Positions 16,399 to 20,870 of a stretch of 20,870 nucleotides of DNA are shown here, piece by piece. Positions within the stretch are counted from its first letter, which is position 1, and every line of letters begins with the position of its first letter. Made by a program: the position numbers and the translations under genes. This DNA is from DASZHJ01 sp035581425 (GTDB lineage Bacteria; Pseudomonadota; Alphaproteobacteria; ATCC43930; CGMCC-115725), in contig DATJVP010000132.1 in the NCBI GenBank assembly GCA_035581425.1, forward strand, positions 1 through 20,870, written 5' to 3'. Under the pieces are notes generated by a model. That model made no database searches, was not told the origin of the DNA, and worked only from the letters and a program-made list of their open reading frames with translations.

Positions 16399-16426
16399 AC
16401 TATAGCCAGAACGCCCTTGAAGTCAA
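16399..16426 (-). promoter_or_regulatory. Sigma-70 type promoter of rplU-rpmA
   Basis: On the minus strand, TTGACT (16421-16426), 16 bases, TATAGT (16399-16404): five of six matches in both boxes. Predicted start near 16392, giving a leader of about 78 bases. The antisense extension of the broken recombinase frame crosses this promoter. Confidence 0.65.
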
Positions 16427-16532
16427 CGAGTTTGGGCCCGAGGCCGTTGCGGGAGAGGGGCCCCTTGAGGTAGTCTCCGCCGCCCTTCGGGAGGGCCGGA
16501 CCCTTGGGTCCCGCACCCCTGAGCAAGACCGC

Positions 16533-16624
<92 letters not shown>

Positions 16625-17285
16625 ACTTCAGAACGGAACTGCGAACGCTGGGCGTAGCCGGCTTTACGCCCGAGGCGGCGGTCAGCGTCTGAAGCAGGTT
16701 GTTTTTCGAGCCGATGATGCGGACCTCGTGGTCAGCCACCTCGACGCGCTGGGCGAGCGCGCGGAGATGGTCGCGGCGGTGGCCGCCGCCGTCGATCCTG
16801 ATCCGCTCGCGCGCTGCCCTGGCGAACTTCTGGACCATCTGCGGCGTGATGGCTTGCTGAGCTGACGTCTCCAGCTTTGCGGCGGCATGCGCGGCGTCGG
16901 CTTGCGCCTGGTCCCGGATCGCCTTGAGGCTGACGATGCGCTCTTTCAGCGCCGGGTCGTCGAGATGGGCAACACCGGCCTCGATGGCGTCGTAGAGCCG
17001 CTTTAGGCGCAGGTCGGTCTCGGCAGCCCGCTTGTTCAATTCGGCGATATGCTCGCGGCGGCGCTCAGCACGTTCCTGCCGGCGATCGAGGACGGACGCC
17101 AGAATTTCCTCGAGCCGTTCCGGCTGGAGCAACCGGTCGGCGATGTGCTCCGCGACGAGGTTGTCGAGTTTCTCCATCGAGATCGAGCGGCCTTTGCAGC
17201 CGGTTTCGTCCTGCCGCGCCTTGATGGAGCAGGTGTAGTAGCGATGGCACCCGCCCTTGCCGGTGCGGAGCGTCATCGCCCCACC

Positions 17286-17789
17286 TCAGTCAGCGCAGAA
17301 GTAGATGCCGGTAAGGAGGGTGGGCCCGCTGACGACGCCCGCCGGCGTCACCTTGGGGTCGCGGGCGCGCAGATTGCGCCTGCACCGCATCGAAGGTTGT
17401 CTGATCGATGAGCGGCGGCACTTCGACAGTGACGATCTCGCTGTAATCGGATACTCGACCGCAAGGCGACTGATCGGATAGCCGTAGTGCTTGGTCAGCC
17501 GCAGAATCCAGAGCTGACGGACCGCTTCCTCGGGTTTCGCGAGGATGTCCTTGTTGCGGACCGGACACCGAAAATAGAGTCGGTCGTTCTTCTCGAACAG
17601 AATGGCTTCGAGTGCCGTGAGTTCAGCTTGGTCGAGCGGCTTCAATGAATGATCGGACGCAGATCGGTCAAAAATCTCGGTGACTCTCATGTTTGGTCTT
17701 TCGCTATTCGGCATCGTTTTATCGGTTTGCGCTTGGCTGTTCGGTTCGCATTTAGCTGCCGGTTTACGGCGGGTGGTGGCGGGCTTCAT
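17286..17789 (-). pseudogene. Truncated restriction-type HsdR_N-like gene fused to recombinase debris
   Basis: An open frame of 167 residues made of two unrelated parts. Residues about 1-115 (17789 to 17445) start with a basic tail and then carry KPEEAVRQLWILRLTKHYGYPISRLAVEYPI, like the N-terminal nuclease-type domain (HSDR_N_2) of type I restriction or methylase-linked proteins. The sequence stops matching right after EYPI. From there the DNA encodes recombinase sequence, first out of frame and then in frame, ending at the TGA in the zinc ribbon. The ATG at 17789 overlaps the vapC stop as ATGA; ATG codons at 17717 and 17690 are alternatives. The domain call is from memory of the family and is moderate. 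Confidence 0.55.
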
Positions 17790-18157
17790 GTCACGGCCGC
17801 CGTCAACTTCCGGTCGAGCGTGACCAACTCGGCACCCAGAGCGCGGGCGAGCCAAAGGTAGCTGGCATCATAGGCGGTCAGACCTGTGGCCTCAGCGAGG
17901 TCCAGCGAAGCCGTGTGGTCGACGGCGACAGTCTCCACCCTCAGCCGGTCTGCGAAGCGGAACGCGGTGCGCAGCGCCTCCCGCTGGCTTGGCTGGCGCC
18001 GAATCTTAGTCAGGCAGACGTTAGCCAATTCGAAGCCGAGCAAGGAGGGCGCTACCAGTCGGGCCCCCTCCAACCGCTCGGCAATTGTTTCAGCTTCCGG
18101 CTCCGCGAACAGCAGGGCAGCGAGTGCCGATGCGTCCACCACCTTAACGTCGGTCAC
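17786..18157 (-). CDS. vapC: VapC-type PIN-domain toxin
   Basis: A predicted ribonuclease toxin of 123 residues. The PIN-domain acidic residues are all present: D8 in VVDASAL, E43 in FELAN, D97 in AYDASYLWLA and D115 in TLDRKL. Targets of VapC enzymes are usually tRNA or rRNA; none can be told here. The start is a GTG at 18157 within the end of vapB (14-base overlap), the normal antitoxin-toxin arrangement. The stop overlaps the ATG of the truncated restriction-type gene, so the three frames may form one transcript. It looks intact, unlike its neighbours. Confidence 0.9.
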   Translation of the reverse strand: MTDVKVVDASALAALLFAEPEAETIAERLEGARLVAPSLLGFELANVCLTKIRRQPSQREALRTAFRFADRLRVETVAVDHTASLDLAEATGLTAYDASYLWLARALGAELVTLDRKLTAAVT

Positions 18158-18380
18158 GGTCGGCCCGTATAATGGCGGCTGAGTCTGCCGGTGTGCGCAG
18201 GCCGAGCCGCCGAACTTCTGCGAGTAGCTCGATGGGGCTTAGGTCCCGCTCGGGCCGGACCGCTTCCTCGATGATGGCGAGCAACTCGCCTTGCAGCGAC
18301 CGATGGTGTCGCTCCGCTCGCTGCCGCAGGCGTTTAACGACCTCGTCGGGGGCATTTTTGATCGAGAGATTGATAGGCAT
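18144..18380 (-). CDS. vapB: VapB/FitA-type antitoxin
   Basis: Antitoxin of 78 residues. The N-terminal half is a FitA-like ribbon-helix-helix DNA-binding domain: PINLSIKNAPDEVVKRL supplies the strand and first helix, RHHRSLQGELLAIIEEAV the second. The C-terminal half is the likely toxin-binding tail. The ATG at 18380 fits the conserved MPxNLSIK opening; a longer frame to 18443 reads unlike the family. Two 11-base palindromes lie immediately upstream, as expected for self-repression by the VapBC complex. Confidence 0.88.
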   Translation of the reverse strand: MPINLSIKNAPDEVVKRLRQRAERHHRSLQGELLAIIEEAVRPERDLSPIELLAEVRRLGLRTPADSAAIIRADRDRR

Positions 18381-18408
18381 GGTTCCGAACCTGCTCCGAT
18401 TCAGAACC
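18381..18408 (-). promoter_or_regulatory. Paired palindromes in front of vapB (probable operator)
   Basis: GGTTCCGAACC (18381-18391) is a perfect palindrome around a central base and abuts the vapB ATG. GATTCAGAACC (18398-18408) is the same motif with one mismatched pair. Their starts are 17 bases apart, so the two sites lie at a spacing that would suit neighbouring dimers of a ribbon-helix-helix protein. A possible -10 (TATCAA, 18409-18414) touches the second site; no good -35 was found. Confidence 0.55.
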
Positions 18409-18804
18409 TTGATACCACATTGCAGCCCCTCAGGCCACCGCATGGGCCAATTAGAGGGCTATAGCGTAGACGTAGTGCTCATCATCGTCGGTCGTGGCCC
18501 GCCAACTTCCCATCCGCCGATGTTCGCCGTCATTCGAAAGATCACTATTTAAGCCAGCATTTGTGGGCTTTTCTGTGTGGATATGGCATCCGCCCGGAAT
18601 CTCGAGTCTTTGGCTATTATCAATCTCTTAGATCTACCGTTGGTCCATACCCACAAAATAGCCCGCGAGTCTGATTTCTGGCCATCAATGGCGGCGCTCG
18701 CGGAAAACTGGCTCAACGAGCGCCCTTACGACTGGCCGCCGGCCTGTTTTTCGTCTGCCGATGATCCAAGCCGTTCTCTCCGCCGAAGCAGAGAGAGCTT
18801 GCTG
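18409..18804. other. Stretch without a recognisable gene, partly low GC
   Basis: About 400 bases between vapB and the MFS remnant. By hand count 52 of 120 bases at 18541-18660 are G or C, far below the rest of the window. It holds a small hairpin followed by TTTTC (AAGCC 18551-18555 with GGCTT 18566-18570, plus strand). A minus-strand open frame of about 50 codons without a good start ends at 18451 in EHYVYAIAL. A plus-strand frame from 18577 has no family I recognise and runs antisense into the MFS remnant. Probably decayed mobile DNA. Confidence 0.5.
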
Positions 18805-19029
18805 TCACGCGCGGCGGCTGCGAAGCGCGCTCCAAAAGCAAGCCTGCGAGATGATCCCCGCACCGGTGAGCACGGCGGCAGCGGCGAGCCCAGCCCCGCG
18901 AGCGTAGTACACACCGCGCCGATAGCCATCTGGAAGAATCCGTAGAGTCCGGAGGCCGATCCGATGACCACGGGATTGACGCTGATCGCCTCGATCAACG
19001 CCATCGGGGAAACGATCCCAGTGCCTCAC
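18805..19029 (-). pseudogene. MFS drug transporter, C-terminal remnant
   Basis: Fragment of a Bcr/CflA-like major facilitator. Recognisable: TGIVSPMALIEAISVNP then GSASGLYGFFQMAIGA (about 19022 to 18920) in one frame, which is the region before and including the second-last membrane helix. A small indel near 18889-18903 shifts the frame. It continues as LAAAAVLTGAGIISQACFW and the short basic tail ALRSRRA, ending at a TGA at 18805. All earlier transmembrane helices are missing, and the fragment begins right at the end of the kinase gene, so a deletion joined the two. Confidence 0.7.
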
Positions 19030-20870
19030 TCACGATGCCGCTGCCCGAATGGCCGGCAGCGTAAATTGAAAAATAGTGCCGCGGGGCTGATTGGCGGTTA
19101 TCCACAACCGCCCTTCATGAGCCTCGATGATCGACCGGCAGATCGACAGCCCCACGCCCAGCCCGCCGGGCTTGGTCGTGTAGAAGGGGGTGAAGATGAG
19201 CTTGAGCCTGTCCGGGGCCAAGCCCGGCCCGAAATCTTTTATCGCGACGAGAACGCCGTTCGGTTCGACCCGAGCGGTGCTGATCACCACCTCTCGGACT
19301 CCATCCGCGACCGCGCCCATGGCTTGGATGGCATTGACGATCAGGTTGAGGACAACCTGCTGCAATTGCACGCGATCGCCTTCGACGACCGGCAAGTCGT
19401 CCGCCAGTACCGTGTGCACCGAGACGCCCGCCTTCACCGCTTCGCCACGCGTGAGTTCAATCACCTCGCGGATCGCCTCGTTCAGGTCCACGCTTTCCTT
19501 CAGCGGCGGCGCCTTCTGGATGAGCGCACGGATCCGGCCGATGATGTCGTTGGCCCGACCGGTGTCGCTCACAATGCAGTCAAGCGCTTCGGTGACCTCC
19601 GCCAAGTCCGGAGGATTTCTGCCCAAAAACCGCAATGCAGCCATGGCATTGGTGCGTGCCGCGGTGATCGGCTGGTTCACCTCATGCGCGATCGAGGCCG
19701 TAAGGTGCCCCATGGTGGCGGCGCGGTTGGCGTGCGCGAGTTCCATCTGGACTTCACGGAACCGCCGCTCGCTCTCGCGGGCTTCGGCCTCCGCCCGTTT
19801 GCGCTCGGTCAGGTCGAGCACAAAGGCGACACCCTCCCTGTCGCTTCCGAATCCCGCGGCACCAATCAGAACCGGCACGCGGCTGCCATCTTTCCTAAAG
19901 AATTCCTTCTCGTATGGCGGCGCAATTGTAGTTGCCTTCAGCTCTTTACGGGTCTGCATGCCTCGGTCGGCCCATTCCGGCGGCGTCATTTCCTCCCAGT
20001 TCATGCGGTCGATATCCTCGCGGTCGTATCCCAGCATGCTGAGAAACGCGTCATTTGCCTCGAGAACTCGACCTCCCAGTTCCCAGAGAAAGATCCCGAC
20101 GATATTGGCGTCGAATAGGCGTCGGATCTTGGCTTCGCTGTCCCGCAGCACCTCCTCCACGTGGCGGCGCTCAGCGATGTCACGCTCGAGTTCTGCGTTG
20201 GCGCGCGTCAGCTCGTCATAGGCGCGCTTGAGGTTCTCGCACATCGTGTTGAACGCGGCGACTGTCTGGTCGAGCTCGTCGGGTTCGGCGGGTGCGCGAC
20301 GTGCCAACGCCAGCGGCGGCTGCGGCTGCCGCAGATCGTAACGGCTGAGGAAATGGGCGATGGTCGCGAGGTGCCGCGTGACCAGGCGATGGAAGATGAA
20401 GATGATGAAGAGCGAGACGAGGAATGTTTTTGCTCCCTGGCTGACGAGAATCACCACCAATTTATTGAGGAGTCCCCGATAGACGCCGGCGAGCGTCGCT
20501 TCGACGCGCAACAGGCCAATCGGCTTCTCGGCGCCGTCGGAGGAATAGACCAGCGGATACTCGCGCACGAGAACAGGCCCGCCCTCGGGGGTCCCCATCG
20601 TCAGCACCAGGGGGCTGATCCCAGTGGCAGCGGTCTCGCGCACTTCGACGGTGCGAATATCAGGCAGCCGCGCTAGGCCTTGCAGCTGCAGCGTGAGCTG
20701 CTTTTCGTCCAGGTGCCAGAGGCTGTCGGCGAGGCTGCCGAGATAGGCGCGCTCGATCTCATCGAACCGTGTCTCTATCAGACCGAGGTCGTGCCGGTAG
20801 TCGAGATAGAGCTGAAGCAATGTCAGAACCAGTGTGATGGCGGAGCTGAAAAGCAGGACGCTGACAAGCA
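19030..20870 (-). CDS. Membrane PAS sensor histidine kinase (5' end outside window)
   Basis: Two-component sensor kinase, at least 612 residues; the frame continues past the window edge. Order, numbered from the Leu codon at 20820: a first membrane helix just before it (codons up to 20868), an extracytoplasmic region to about 115, a second membrane helix (about 119-145), a linker with coiled coil (180-230), a PAS domain (about 231-340, ending VLDLTERKRAEAE), HisKA with H379 in SIAHEVNQP, and HATPase with NLIVNAIQAM, DFGPGL, FTPFYTTK and GLGVGLSICRSIIEAHEG. The layout resembles FixL/DctB-type kinases. The signal and partner regulator are unknown, and no response regulator gene lies downstream. 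It stops where the MFS remnant starts. Confidence 0.93.
   Translation of the reverse strand, partial: LVSVLLFSSAITLVLTLLQLYLDYRHDLGLIETRFDEIERAYLGSLADSLWHLDEKQLTLQLQGLARLPDIRTVEVRETAATGISPLVLTMGTPEGGPVLVREYPLVYSSDGAEKPIGLLRVEATLAGVYRGLLNKLVVILVSQGAKTFLVSLFIIFIFHRLVTRHLATIAHFLSRYDLRQPQPPLALARRAPAEPDELDQTVAAFNTMCENLKRAYDELTRANAELERDIAERRHVEEVLRDSEAKIRRLFDANIVGIFLWELGGRVLEANDAFLSMLGYDREDIDRMNWEEMTPPEWADRGMQTRKELKATTIAPPYEKEFFRKDGSRVPVLIGAAGFGSDREGVAFVLDLTERKRAEAEARESERRFREVQMELAHANRAATMGHLTASIAHEVNQPITAARTNAMAALRFLGRNPPDLAEVTEALDCIVSDTGRANDIIGRIRALIQKAPPLKESVDLNEAIREVIELTRGEAVKAGVSVHTVLADDLPVVEGDRVQLQQVVLNLIVNAIQAMGAVADGVREVVISTARVEPNGVLVAIKDFGPGLAPDRLKLIFTPFYTTKPGGLGVGLSICRSIIEAHEGRLWITANQPRGTIFQFTLPAIRAAAS

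Noticed and set aside
16441..16512. Cluster of short palindromes (GGGGCCCC, GCCCT/AGGGC, GGACCC/GGGTCC) as terminators or a CRISPR-like array
   Set aside because: The units differ in sequence, have no regular spacing and no T-tracts. They are mentioned only as context of the tRNA.
17260..17300. TGA in the recombinase zinc ribbon as a selenocysteine codon; a GGTG/CACC hairpin can be drawn just after it
   Set aside because: The same gene has a frameshift near 17376 and lacks its catalytic domain, and no selenocysteine genes are visible. Plain nonsense mutation is simpler.
18577..18945. Plus-strand 122-codon frame
   Set aside because: No recognisable domain, no ribosome site, and its second half is antisense to the MFS remnant. 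Left as part of the unassigned stretch.

Overview
The window is GC-rich chromosomal DNA from an alphaproteobacterium. This is inferred from the gene families, the base composition, and a gene order I associate with Hyphomicrobiales/Rhodospirillales: the end of the ATP synthase operon, then rppH, a YibQ-type deacetylase, ctpA, an envC-like gene, gpmI, rlmH, rsfS, nadD, proA, proB, obgE, rpmA, rplU and a tRNA-Ser. I cannot name the species.

Positions 1-2520 (+ strand) hold the 3' part of atpD, all of atpC, and a ferritin-like di-iron protein gene of unknown role. From 2633 to 16314 nearly everything is on the minus strand, so transcription runs from rplU down towards rppH. This is a housekeeping block. 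It covers ribosomal proteins L21 and L27, the ribosome-associated GTPase Obg, proline synthesis (ProB, ProA), NAD synthesis (NadD), ribosome silencing and 23S modification (RsfS, RlmH), glycolysis (GpmI) and envelope/cell-wall remodelling (EnvC-like factor, CtpA, YibQ-like protein), ending in the RNA pyrophosphohydrolase RppH. Several neighbours overlap by 4 bases, which implies translational coupling. Three things interrupt the block: an orphan ABC-type substrate-binding protein between gpmI and rlmH, a DUF1176-like secreted protein on the opposite strand wedged between proB and proA, and a strong intrinsic terminator between rpmA and obgE.

From 16625 onward the DNA is accessory. It starts exactly at the 3' end of a tRNA-Ser(CGA) gene and looks like the worn remains of an integrated element. 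It holds the C-terminal part of a large serine recombinase, broken by one frameshift and by one in-frame TGA at a zinc-ribbon cysteine. This is fused at a deletion junction to the N-terminal part of a restriction-type (HsdR_N-like) gene. An apparently intact vapBC toxin-antitoxin pair follows, with paired palindromes in front of vapB, then a low-GC stretch without a recognisable gene, then the tail of a broken MFS drug transporter. The window ends inside a membrane-bound PAS sensor histidine kinase.

I see no clear new multi-gene system. The most informative points are the recombinase frame that runs through the antisense of its own tRNA target, the chimeric restriction/recombinase reading frame linked to vapC, the unusual starts of nadD and rsfS, and the terminator in front of obgE.
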